Below are positions 8,407-15,992 of a DNA stretch of 64,000 bases, piece after piece. The DNA is from Brevibacillus sp051967035 (GTDB taxonomy: Bacteria > Bacillota > Bacilli > Brevibacillales > Brevibacillaceae). A program made the translations under genes and the position numbers. The notes under the pieces were generated by a model. It was not told the origin of the DNA. It saw only the letters and a list, made by a program, of their open reading frames with translations, and did not search any database. Position 1 is the first letter of the stretch, and every line of letters begins with the position of its first letter. The stretch spans positions 68,559 to 132,558 of the forward strand of contig NZ_JBQCKK010000011.1 in the NCBI RefSeq assembly GCF_051967035.1, in the 5' to 3' direction.

Positions 8407-10053
8407 ATGGAATCCACAACAAACGTGAAGCCGCCACGCAAAAGCCTGAAAAAGCCGCTATGGATTGCCGGAGCGGCTGCTGTCGTCATCTTGGGCGGAT
8501 TCGGAACAGCCTACGCCAAGTTCGACTTGTTCAAAAGCGCGAAAACCATCTACCTGCAATCCGAGGCAGAGAGCATGCTACAGTTCTCATCGGACGTCGC
8601 CAAGGCTTATGAGGAATACGAAGACTACATGAAGCCTTACCTGGAGAAGCCTGTCCATTCTACGACCGAGCTGTCTGACATCACAGTAGAGGCTGCAATC
8701 CCCGACCCGCAAGTCCAAAAGGTACTCGAACTGTTGAAAAATGCCAAAATCGTCATGCAAAGCAACATGGACGAGCAGAAACATCAACAGCAAGGCAACT
8801 TCGAAGTCCAGCTCAAGGACAAGAAGCTGGCTACCCTTGAATATTTTCTCAACGACACACAATTCGGTTTCCGCCTGCCTGCGTTTTACTCCAAATACGG
8901 TTACATGGACTTGAAAGACCGCGATGCGCTCAACCAAAAGTTCGGCCAAGAGCTGCCGAAGCGTTTTCTCACCTATCGTGACCTGATCGCCGCTGTCCGC
9001 ATTAGCCAGGATGAAGTGAGAAGCACGCTTGCGCCTTACGCGATGCTGTACGCAGACTCGATCAAGGACAGCCAGGTGACCATCACCAAGGATGCGTCCT
9101 TCTCTGCGGAAGGTTTTACGGAAAGCGCGCGCGAGATCACGGTAACCTTTACCGATGAAGAAGCGAAAGCGCTCGCGACGAAGCTTGCGGAAAAGGCGAA
9201 AGCGGACCAGAAGCTGTTTGACTTGTTCTACACCCGCTACCAAAATGTTGCGACATTGCTGGCAGATAGCGGCTATGCCATAGAGGAAGTTTCCAAGGAA
9301 GAATCCCGGAAAATCTACGAGCAAGGCTTCGACGACTTGCTGAAGGACATTCGCGACACCACCACGACAAGCAAGCAGCAGTTGAAAATGACCATGCTCG
9401 TAGACAGCGATCACCGAATCCTGTCCCGCAAGCTGCTGTTTGCCGAAGCAGACGCCAAAGACGAGCAGCTGTTCTTTAGCGGCATCGCTTACCAAAAAGG
9501 CGCGGACAGCTTCTATCGCTACTCCCTCCACAATCCGGAGGACCCGAAAAACGGCGAGCTGTCCTACACGTACAAAGCGACCGAGCAAAACGGCAAAACA
9601 AACGGCAAGCTGAGCGTGTTGGTAAAAAACAGCGAGCAGCCGGCTCTCGATCTGGCAACCACGTTCGAACAGGTGAAGGAAGGACAAAAACGAACCGACA
9701 CGTACCATTTCGCCCTTGTCCTGGCGGATGAATACTCCGAGCCTGTTGCTTTGAACGGGAACGTCACCGTATCCGAGACGACCACAGACAGCGGGCGCGA
9801 TTCCGATAGCAGTGTGAAAATCACCTTCGACAATCCGACTCCTGACATGCCAAAAGGATTCAGCCTGAAAGTGAAGTCCAAGCAAGAATTCGGAAAAGCG
9901 CTGGAAATCCCGGCGATGACGGCCGACAATGCCATTAACCTCGCAACCCTCACTGACGAACAAATGATGGAAATTCAGCGGGAGGCAGAAGCCGGGGCAC
10001 AAAAATTTTTGGCGGAAAATGCCGAGTGGATACAGCCCTTCTTGATGCCGTAA
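8407..10053 (+). CDS. Uncharacterised membrane-anchored extracytoplasmic protein
   Basis: 548 residues: a short basic cytoplasmic tail, one hydrophobic segment (about residues 17-37) serving as anchor or uncleaved signal, then a long polar, lysine- and glutamate-rich outside part with no motif I can name. The ATG at 8407 follows GGGGAGGAACTC; an earlier in-frame start at 8326 would add a region without a binding site. It is monocistronic, with a strong bidirectional terminator behind it and a LysR gene divergently in front. Possibly a large lipid- or wall-associated factor; function unknown. Confidence 0.8.
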   Translation: MESTTNVKPPRKSLKKPLWIAGAAAVVILGGFGTAYAKFDLFKSAKTIYLQSEAESMLQFSSDVAKAYEEYEDYMKPYLEKPVHSTTELSDITVEAAIPDPQVQKVLELLKNAKIVMQSNMDEQKHQQQGNFEVQLKDKKLATLEYFLNDTQFGFRLPAFYSKYGYMDLKDRDALNQKFGQELPKRFLTYRDLIAAVRISQDEVRSTLAPYAMLYADSIKDSQVTITKDASFSAEGFTESAREITVTFTDEEAKALATKLAEKAKADQKLFDLFYTRYQNVATLLADSGYAIEEVSKEESRKIYEQGFDDLLKDIRDTTTTSKQQLKMTMLVDSDHRILSRKLLFAEADAKDEQLFFSGIAYQKGADSFYRYSLHNPEDPKNGELSYTYKATEQNGKTNGKLSVLVKNSEQPALDLATTFEQVKEGQKRTDTYHFALVLADEYSEPVALNGNVTVSETTTDSGRDSDSSVKITFDNPTPDMPKGFSLKVKSKQEFGKALEIPAMTADNAINLATLTDEQMMEIQREAEAGAQKFLAENAEWIQPFLMP

Positions 10054-10070
10054 GCATCGTCCTTGCCTAC

Positions 10071-10107
10071 AACAAAGAACCCTGCCTTGTGGACAGGGTT
10101 CTTTGTT
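10071..10107. terminator. Bidirectional terminator
   Basis: AACAAAGAACCCTG pairs perfectly with CAGGGTTCTTTGTT over a nine-base loop. It sits between two convergent genes. Confidence 0.85.
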
Positions 10108-10542
10108 TTACCGATATCCCGTGTAAATAATGAATCCGATCGCTGCGTAAAAGACGAGCCGATCTACCGTGCGATAAAGCGTCTTCGGCAGACGCAGGCC
10201 GATCCATCCTGTTCGCAGCGGCCAAAAAAGCTGGATGCGCCCGACCAGCATATCGCTGACCAGATGCGACAGCAGCCCCCAGAGAGCAGCCCAGCCCGCT
10301 GGCGTATCGCCCCAGAAAAGGGCTGGCAGCAGCAGGATGACCCAGGAATGGGTGATCGTCCGGTGGCCCAGCCCTCTTTGCAGCATTTTCGAGATAGGCC
10401 CAAGAAGATGTCCCAGCTTGCTTCGCGCCTGGTCGATATCCGGCACCAGCGCCATTGTTGCTCCGATCACGCTGCCCTCCCAGGACGGGTATGCCCCGTA
10501 GCCTGCGATTGCGCCCAGGAGCATGTGTGTCTTCCACGTCAT
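10108..10542 (-). CDS. Membrane-bound metal-dependent hydrolase family protein (YdjM/DUF457)
   Basis: About 144 residues with four hydrophobic segments. The family pattern is present: a His in the first segment (KTHMLLGA), PDID near residue 36, HRTITHSW, and SHLVSDML; these residues are thought to bind metal in YdjM-like proteins. The start is uncertain: the ATG at 10542 begins at the conserved part but has no good ribosome binding site, and the frame stays open to 10800. In some bacteria the family is SOS-linked; I saw no LexA box. Function unproven. Confidence 0.7.
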   Translation of the reverse strand: MTWKTHMLLGAIAGYGAYPSWEGSVIGATMALVPDIDQARSKLGHLLGPISKMLQRGLGHRTITHSWVILLLPALFWGDTPAGWAALWGLLSHLVSDMLVGRIQLFWPLRTGWIGLRLPKTLYRTVDRLVFYAAIGFIIYTGYR

Positions 10543-10754
10543 TGGTTGTTTCACACCGACTTTCCCAGATGTTCTCGTTCGCTTTTGCTCAGTTGGTGTG
10601 AAGAGTAGTCTCTTCCCCATCGTTTGTCGCTGAACTTTTATCTTAGCGCATTTCCCGCATCTGGGACAGACCCGACAGCCATCCAGGCTGCTTTTCTTGC
10701 TCTTTTGTTTCCTCACGCCTTGAAGCTTTGCCGCACGACTGCGTTTGGCCCAAA

Positions 10755-10787
10755 AGAAAAAGCACCCGCGGCGCAGTCCGTGGATGC
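10755..10787 (-). terminator. Terminator of clpP
   Basis: Minus strand GCATCCACGG and CCGCGGGTGC form a stem around ACTGCG, followed by TTTTTC. Confidence 0.75.
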
Positions 10788-10815
10788 CTGACGAAACCAT
10801 CTATTCTTCCTGGTG

Positions 10816-11397
10816 CTATCGTTTTTCGATTACTTGATCGATCAAGCCATAGTCAAGCGCTTCGGCTGCCGACATGAAGTAATCCCGGTCGGCATCCTTT
10901 TCGATCTTCTCGACTGGTTTGCCGGTACGCTCCGCGATTATCGAATAGAGCATGCTACGATGCCTGAGGATTCGTTCTGCGGCGATCTGGATATCGCTCG
11001 CCTGCCCTTGGCTGCCGCCCCAAGGCTGATGAATCATGACTTCCGCATTCGGCAGGGCGTAGCGCTTGCCCGGCGCTCCCGCCACCAAGAGCATCGCGCC
11101 CATGGAGGCCGCCATTCCCGTGCAAATCGTAGATACGTCCGGGGCGACGAACTGCATCGTGTCGATGATCGCCATTCCCGCTGTCACAGAGCCGCCAGGT
11201 GAGTTGATGTACAGATGAATATCTTTTTTCGGATCTTCCGCCGAAAGGAACAACAGCTGGGCCACAACCGCATTCGCCACCTGGTCGTCAATGGCGCTGC
11301 CCACAAAAATGATGCGGTCCTTTAGCAAGCGGGAGTAAATATCGTACGACCGCTCTCCATAACTCGTCTGCTCGACCACTACCGGAATCAGATTCAT
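10816..11397 (-). CDS. clpP: ATP-dependent Clp protease proteolytic subunit
   Basis: Serine protease subunit forming the double-heptamer chamber that works with ClpX, ClpC or ClpE in protein quality control, stress adaptation and sporulation. The catalytic triad is complete: Ser98 (in GMAASMGA), His123 (MIHQPWGG) and Asp172 (KDADRDYF). 193 residues is the usual length. ATG follows AGGAGGG by six bases. The gene is monocistronic, with a terminator behind it. No CtsR box was recognised in the short upstream gap. Confidence 0.98.
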   Translation of the reverse strand: MNLIPVVVEQTSYGERSYDIYSRLLKDRIIFVGSAIDDQVANAVVAQLLFLSAEDPKKDIHLYINSPGGSVTAGMAIIDTMQFVAPDVSTICTGMAASMGAMLLVAGAPGKRYALPNAEVMIHQPWGGSQGQASDIQIAAERILRHRSMLYSIIAERTGKPVEKIEKDADRDYFMSAAEALDYGLIDQVIEKR

Positions 11398-11437
11398 GCA
11401 AAACCCTCCTTTATCATTTGTTTACGGATGGAACGGA

Positions 11438-11701
11438 TTACGCTGCCAGTCTCAAGCTGTTGGCCTGCGGCGTCGCAACCGCCGCCTTGCTTTTGCCAAA
11501 CCCGGATGAAACCTGCGTGACGACAGCCGGGTTGTCGGCGGGTCCCACTGTCCATGCGGTCACAGCGGCTTCCCTGTCGACAGCGCCACCGCTACCGTCT
11601 CTTACAGGCAGCGCAATGACATTGCCCCGCTTTGATTCGGTCCGATTTTCCCACACGACGACGGGCCTTGGTTGGCCTGCTGCTCTGGCTTCCGCCTTCA
11701 T
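11438..11701 (-). CDS. Hypothetical small protein coupled to the ArsR-like gene
   Basis: 87 codons whose ATG overlaps the stop codon of the upstream regulator (ATGA, 11698-11701), a sign of translational coupling. The product is rich in Ala, Val and Arg and matches no family I know. Genes in this position behind an ArsR regulator often encode SRPBCC proteins, but no such similarity is visible. It could be a decayed remnant. Confidence 0.4.
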   Translation of the reverse strand: MKAEARAAGQPRPVVVWENRTESKRGNVIALPVRDGSGGAVDREAAVTAWTVGPADNPAVVTQVSSGFGKSKAAVATPQANSLRLAA

Positions 11702-12291
11702 GACTGATCGCCCCCTTCTTTTGGATACACCGCGAGAATGACCTGATACGTCTCCTGCCCCTGCGCTGCTGTCTGATACTTTTTGACCAACTGATTCACC
11801 AACTGCACATATTCTTCGACAAAAGCGCTCCGCTCCTCTTCGCTGGCGAGGCGAATGCTGGTATCGAGTGTGGCACTCGGAATTTCTTTCTCCTGATCCG
11901 AGCGCTCCAACAGGAGCAGGGCGTCGCGCTTGATCCGCTCCGCCGTATGGATCAAATGCGACAAAGCCCCCTGGTCCTTCATCTGCTGCACCGTGTCGTT
12001 CGCCCAGTTCAGCCCTTCGGAGAGCACGTAAGTCCGGGCAATCGCCAAATACAGCACCTCGACCAGATTGCGAACCTGCCGACTGCCCACCCGTCTGACC
12101 AGCCCGACTTTTTCCAACGCCTTCAAGTGATAATTGACACGCTGCGGAATCTCATTGATTGCCCGCGCCACTTCCGCCGCCGAAGCAGGCTCCACCAGTC
12201 GGCTCAAAATCTCCGCCCGGAGCGGATTCAGCAGCGCCATCGCCTGCTCCGGCGTCTCGACGATATACGTATCCAGCTGTTCGTGCGCCAC
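11698..12291 (-). CDS. ArsR-type winged-helix transcriptional regulator
   Basis: N-terminal winged helix (about residues 18-80, with PASAAEVARAINEIPQRVNYHLKALEKVGLV) followed by a helical tail of about 110 residues, longer than classic ArsR metal sensors and like helix-turn-helix proteins paired with small-molecule genes. GTG start behind GAGGTG. No metal-binding CxC motif is present, so the ligand is probably not a metal. An inverted repeat just upstream suggests autoregulation. Confidence 0.82.
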   Translation of the reverse strand: MAHEQLDTYIVETPEQAMALLNPLRAEILSRLVEPASAAEVARAINEIPQRVNYHLKALEKVGLVRRVGSRQVRNLVEVLYLAIARTYVLSEGLNWANDTVQQMKDQGALSHLIHTAERIKRDALLLLERSDQEKEIPSATLDTSIRLASEEERSAFVEEYVQLVNQLVKKYQTAAQGQETYQVILAVYPKEGGDQS

Positions 12292-12318
12292 AACAACACC
12301 TCATGACATTAATCATTT

Positions 12319-12340
12319 ACGTAAAAATAGTTTATTACGT
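12319..12340. promoter_or_regulatory. Candidate operator of the ArsR-like regulator
   Basis: ACGTAA and TTACGT form an inverted repeat with a ten-base A/T-rich spacer, 28 bases upstream of the regulator's start codon. Confidence 0.5.
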
Positions 12341-12387
12341 TAGATTCGATTTGTCAAATGCTGGACAAGCCCGAAAAAGGATCGCAC

Positions 12388-12422
12388 GAAAAAAAGCAGC
12401 TCCGCCTGTTCGCAAAGCTGCT
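12388..12422 (-). terminator. Terminator of the MBL-fold hydrolase gene
   Basis: Minus strand AGCAGCT and AGCTGCT form a stem with a G/C-rich loop, followed by seven Ts. Confidence 0.75.
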
Positions 12423-12440
12423 CGTATCTGTCCGTTTCCG

Positions 12441-13214
12441 TCACGCTTTACCGGGACCAGGGTAAGCGATTCTCTCTCCATCTGCGGGTATCCGCACCCG
12501 GTCCTGGAGCTTTCGTTCCGCCAAAAACGCATGCAACTCGGCGCGTGACAACAGACAGTGATTCCACGTCTCCATGTGCGCGACGAACAGGTGGCTGTCC
12601 GGGGCGGCGGCCGCTACAAGAGCGATGTCCTCCCCCGTCATGGTGATCGGGTCTCCCGTCAAAAACCGGGCCGCTCCGGCAAACACGACAATCACGTCGG
12701 GAGCAAACCGCCCGATGGCCTCCTCCACCTCGGCACACCAGACCGTATCCCCTGCCACGTACAGCGTCGGCTCGCCAGGTGCCTGCCATACAAAGCCGGA
12801 CACTGGCCCCATCTGTTTCCCGATCTCGCCTGTCCCGTGCCTTCCGCCTGTGCGGTAGAGGCGAATTCCTTGCCATTCCTGCTCGCTTTCAATCGCGGAT
12901 ACATGGGAAAAGCCCCGCTGGTGCAGCATGCCTACATCCGGCGGCTGGCAAAAAACAGGCAAGTCGTCGGGCAGCAAGCAGAGCGCTTTTTCGTCCAGAT
13001 GATCTCTGTGCGTATGCGTCACCAAAACCGCTTCTACACCCTCCAGCACTTCTTCCGTGGAAACAGGCAGCTCCACCAGCGGATTCGCTCGCTGATTCGG
13101 CGTATTTGGCACAGCAGACAGCTCCCCCGCCGCGCTGAACATCGGGTCGATCAAAAACGTGCGGCCGCCGTAGGTCACTTTGAGCGTAGCATGTCGAACA
13201 AGTTGGATGTGCAT
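12441..13214 (-). CDS. MBL-fold metal-dependent hydrolase (YtkL/UlaG-like)
   Basis: Metallo-beta-lactamase-fold protein of 257 residues. The metal-site signature HTHRDH lies at residues 67-72, and a downstream Asp (YVAGDTVW) and His (FVAHMETWNH) complete the pattern. The short form with an N-terminal RHATLKVTYGGRTFLIDP strand matches the UlaG/UPF0173-like branch, whose substrates vary. ATG follows GGGAGG. It is divergent from an Lrp-type regulator 122 bases away, which may control it. Confidence 0.88.
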   Translation of the reverse strand: MHIQLVRHATLKVTYGGRTFLIDPMFSAAGELSAVPNTPNQRANPLVELPVSTEEVLEGVEAVLVTHTHRDHLDEKALCLLPDDLPVFCQPPDVGMLHQRGFSHVSAIESEQEWQGIRLYRTGGRHGTGEIGKQMGPVSGFVWQAPGEPTLYVAGDTVWCAEVEEAIGRFAPDVIVVFAGAARFLTGDPITMTGEDIALVAAAAPDSHLFVAHMETWNHCLLSRAELHAFLAERKLQDRVRIPADGERIAYPGPGKA

Positions 13215-13336
13215 GTCTTCTCTTTCCTCCCATCGCAGGCGTATAATCGTGGTACCTTGCTTTTATTGTAAAAGACGCGCGCAGGTAGCCGCGAAACAAA
13301 TCCGGCGCCTCACTTTCACCGCGAAAGGAGATTTTC

Positions 13337-13750
13337 ATGCTCGACCAAACCGACCATGCCATTCTGGCTTTGCTGCGTCAAAACAGCCGTCTTTTGTGGA
13401 AAGACATCGGCGAGCAGGTCCATCTGAGCGGGCAAGCCGTCGGCAACCGGATCAGAAGACTGGAGGAGCAAGGCGTCATTATCGGCTACACGACCATCGT
13501 CGACGAGGCCAAGCTGGCTCCTTCGCTCACCGCGATGGTCACGATGTTCATGAAGACGACTGACCATTCGCGCTTTGCCCGCTTTGTCGCAAGCCGCAGG
13601 GAAGTCATCGAAGCTCATCGCATCAGCGGGGAAGGCTGCTACACGCTGAAAATCAACGTCGCGGATCACACCGCCTTAAACCGCTTTTTGGACGACCTCC
13701 TGCCCTTTGGCAATTACCGCGTCAACCTGTCTATCGGCCAGCTCAAATAG
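13337..13750 (+). CDS. Lrp/AsnC-family transcriptional regulator
   Basis: 137 residues with an N-terminal helix-turn-helix (LLWKDIGEQVHLSGQAVGNRIRRLEEQGVI) and a C-terminal RAM/ligand domain (about 65-137). ATG follows AAAGGAG. Divergent from the MBL-fold hydrolase gene. Members respond to amino acids or similar small molecules; the ligand here is unknown. Confidence 0.9.
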   Translation: MLDQTDHAILALLRQNSRLLWKDIGEQVHLSGQAVGNRIRRLEEQGVIIGYTTIVDEAKLAPSLTAMVTMFMKTTDHSRFARFVASRREVIEAHRISGEGCYTLKINVADHTALNRFLDDLLPFGNYRVNLSIGQLK

Positions 13751-13848
13751 TGCAGCAATTGCGACCAAACGCAACCTCCCTTCTTTTGCGTATTGCCTGA
13801 TGATGTGAACAAGAGTAGAATGATGGGTACGAAAGGAGGGGAATCGCC

Positions 13849-14136
13849 ATGGAAGATATGCTGTTGCTGCCTTCACTGGAGGATTTCTTCGCCTTGCTCG
13901 GCCTCTTGGTGAGTTGCTTTACGTCGGCCTTTTGGCTGGGACGTTGGCACTACCCGCCAATGCAGGCGTTTCGCTGGAGTGCCAGCGACACCTATCGCCC
14001 TTCGATCAATCCGTGCCTGGTTGAGACTTATCCGATGGCAGCAAGGCAACCGCTGCGCTTCCGCATGCTCCGGCGCGCGCGGCATGCGAATGGCGACAAG
14101 GATACCGACCGTTTCCTTTTGGATCTGACTGCTTGA
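13849..14136 (+). CDS. Hypothetical small membrane protein
   Basis: 95 residues with one hydrophobic segment near residues 10-33 and a basic C-terminal part (RMLRRARHANGDKD). A very strong ribosome binding site, AAAGGAGGGG, precedes the ATG, which argues that it is translated. A second tiny membrane protein starts 27 bases downstream. Not recognised. Confidence 0.6.
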   Translation: MEDMLLLPSLEDFFALLGLLVSCFTSAFWLGRWHYPPMQAFRWSASDTYRPSINPCLVETYPMAARQPLRFRMLRRARHANGDKDTDRFLLDLTA

Positions 14137-14163
14137 ACGCCAATCCAAAAGGAGGTAGATCGT

Positions 14164-14298
14164 ATGATCGCCAAATATATCGGAGAAGCTTTGTTGTTTG
14201 TGGTAGGTTTGCCGCTCTTCGCTTACCAGACCGGAGAAAGCCTGCACGCATTGGCTGACGCCTTCGCGCAAATGTCCGATTACATCCACTGGAAATAA
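14164..14298 (+). CDS. Tiny membrane-associated protein, 44 residues
   Basis: ATG at 14164 follows a near-perfect AAAGGAGGTAGATCGT site and the frame ends at TAA 14296-14298. The product starts MIAKYIGEALLFVVGLPLF and has one amphipathic or transmembrane helix plus a short acidic-aromatic tail. It lies 27 bases behind the 95-residue gene and before a strong terminator, so the two probably form a two-gene unit. Unknown function. Confidence 0.6.
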   Translation: MIAKYIGEALLFVVGLPLFAYQTGESLHALADAFAQMSDYIHWK

Positions 14299-14327
14299 AC
14301 GCGCCCGTTTGCAGGCGCACAAAAGTA

Positions 14328-14365
14328 AGCCTGACTGTCTGTTTGAAACGACCGTCAGGCTTTTT
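14328..14365 (+). terminator. Terminator of the two small membrane protein genes
   Basis: AGCCTGAC pairs with GTCAGGCT and is followed by TTTTTG. Confidence 0.85.
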
Positions 14366-14502
14366 GTTTCGGTAAAATGGCGCGACGAGCAGCAAAACTG
14401 AGGCAGAAGCGGTTTTCTGCGCTTTTCTGTGCGTTTCTTTTGAACATAGAAAAAGGGAGCGATCGTGGTAACGGCATAATTCCGCCACTTTTCTAGCGTT
14501 TC

Positions 14503-14531
14503 TTTACTTTTCCCGAGTCCTGTGCTAGAAT
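14503..14531 (+). promoter_or_regulatory. SigA-type promoter of the CPA2 antiporter gene
   Basis: TTTACT and TAGAAT are separated by exactly 17 bases. Transcription would start near 14538 and give a leader of about 140 bases. Confidence 0.65.
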
Positions 14532-14570
14532 GTAAACGTAACCAAAATGAATAGGGATTTGTTAATGGTG

Positions 14571-14643
14571 GAGCCTGTCATCGTAGGGTTCTTTTTGTCT
14601 TTTTTCGGCCGACAAAAAGAAACCGCGATGACGGGCTCTTTTT
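14571..14643 (+). promoter_or_regulatory. Terminator-like leader hairpin before the CPA2 antiporter
   Basis: A 13-pair outer stem (14571-14583 with 14626-14638, one G-U pair) encloses an inner stem (TTCTTTTTGTC with GACAAAAAGAA) and is followed directly by TTTTT. It lies between the promoter and the start codon 33 bases further on, so transcription of the gene must read through it; this is typical of an attenuator or riboswitch expression platform. The preceding 33 leader bases match no riboswitch class that I can recall. Confidence 0.6.
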
Positions 14644-14676
14644 GCTTGGTACACACAAACCAAAGGGGGAAATCGC

Positions 14677-15843
14677 ATGCTTATTTTTCAACTGGCCGTC
14701 ATCCTGATCGCTTCCAAAATCGCCGGAGACATCAGCGTGCGCCTCGGACAGCCGTCCGTTTTGGGGAAGCTGCTGATCGGGATCGTGCTCGGTCCGACCG
14801 TACTTGGACTGGTGACCGACACGGACATTTTGAAGGAAATCAGCCAGATCGGCGTCATTCTGCTCATGTTCATCGCCGGACTGGAGACCGATATCGACGA
14901 GTTCAAGCGCACCGCGAAGTCTTCTACCAGCGTGGGGGTAGCCGGCATTATCGCGCCATTGGCACTCGGCTATCTGGCCGGGGTCACGATGGGACTCTCC
15001 CCGTTTGCGTCACTCTTTTTGGGGCTGTTGCTCTCGGCGACCAGCGTGAGCATCTCGGTGCAAACGCTGAAGGAATTAGGCAAGCTGCAATCACGAGAGG
15101 GCGCAACCATCATGGGGGCTGCCGTCATTGACGACGTGCTCGTCATTTTGGCGCTGGCGTTCTTGATGAGCTTCGCTGGCGGCGATGTGAACCTCGGCCT
15201 GGTCATTGCGAAAAAGCTCGCGTTTTTCGCGATTGCGTTCCTGCTGGCCTGGAAAGCCGTCCCGTGGGTTCTGCGAAGATTCGCCTCGCTGCAAGTGAGC
15301 GAATCGTTGATCTCCGCCGCCCTGATTATTTGTTTCCTGTTCGCGTATTTTGCCGAGTACACAGGCGTTGCCGCTATTATCGGCTCCTATATCGCGGGTG
15401 TCGCAATCAGTCTGACCAGCTTCAAGCAAGAAATCACCCGGAAGGTCGAAACGATCAGCTACGCCGTCTTTGTGCCCGTCTTTTTCACTTCGATCGGCGT
15501 CGCCGCCCAATTTTCCGGGATTATGGAAAATTGGTGGCTAATCTTGATTTTGAGTGTGATCGCCATCGTTTCCAAGCTGGTGGGTGGCGCCATTGGGGCC
15601 AAAATCACCGGATTCCCTTGGAAGCATTCGCTCGCCATCGGCGCTGCCATGGTATCGCGTGGCGAAGTGGCGCTGATTATCGCCGCGATTGGGCTGGAAA
15701 ACAACCTGCTTTCTGACGACATGTTTGCTGTCTTGATTGTCGTGGTCCTGGTGACGACGATTGTCACACCGCCGCTGATGAAATGGCTGTTCGCGGAGAA
15801 AAACACACAAGAAGAACAGCTTTTGATGAAAAAGAACGCATAG
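14677..15843 (+). CDS. CPA2-family monovalent cation:proton antiporter (GerN/NapA-like)
   Basis: 388 residues, almost entirely hydrophobic helices, matching the Na+/H+ exchanger domain without the cytoplasmic RCK/TrkA domain. Family marks are RLGQPSVLGKLLIGIVLGPT in the first helices, FIAGLETD, LLSATSVSIS and the paired acids in AAVIDDVLVIL (candidate ion-binding Asp-Asp). It exchanges Na+ or K+ for protons across the cell membrane. ATG follows AAAGGGGG. It stands alone, with its own promoter, leader hairpin and terminator. Confidence 0.92.
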   Translation: MLIFQLAVILIASKIAGDISVRLGQPSVLGKLLIGIVLGPTVLGLVTDTDILKEISQIGVILLMFIAGLETDIDEFKRTAKSSTSVGVAGIIAPLALGYLAGVTMGLSPFASLFLGLLLSATSVSISVQTLKELGKLQSREGATIMGAAVIDDVLVILALAFLMSFAGGDVNLGLVIAKKLAFFAIAFLLAWKAVPWVLRRFASLQVSESLISAALIICFLFAYFAEYTGVAAIIGSYIAGVAISLTSFKQEITRKVETISYAVFVPVFFTSIGVAAQFSGIMENWWLILILSVIAIVSKLVGGAIGAKITGFPWKHSLAIGAAMVSRGEVALIIAAIGLENNLLSDDMFAVLIVVVLVTTIVTPPLMKWLFAEKNTQEEQLLMKKNA

Positions 15844-15853
15844 GCAAAAGAGC

Positions 15854-15894
15854 CGGGCTGTTCCCCGTCCGATGACGGCGGAGCAGCCTTTTTT
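15854..15894 (+). terminator. Terminator of the CPA2 antiporter gene
   Basis: GGGCTGTTCC...CCGTC pairs with GACGG...GGAGCAGCC, followed by six Ts. Confidence 0.85.
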
Positions 15895-15992
15895 CATCTG
15901 TCTTTCCTGCGCGATTTGTGCCGCTTCAAGCAGGGGCTTTTTCACCCTGCCGTCGAAGAGGATAAGCACATGCAAAGGAGGGTGGACCGCCC

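Noticed and set aside
8587..10002. A 471-codon open frame opposite the uncharacterised gene at 8407-10053
   Set aside because: Composition is that of an antisense shadow, without start signal or family motif.
10543..10800. N-terminal extension of the DUF457 protein with a CxxCGKC stretch
   Set aside because: Begins inside the clpP terminator, is very basic and lacks a ribosome binding site; probably not translated.
14571..14643. Considered as a fluoride, guanidine or Mn2+ riboswitch
   Set aside because: The conserved core bases of those classes are not present; left as an unclassified leader hairpin.
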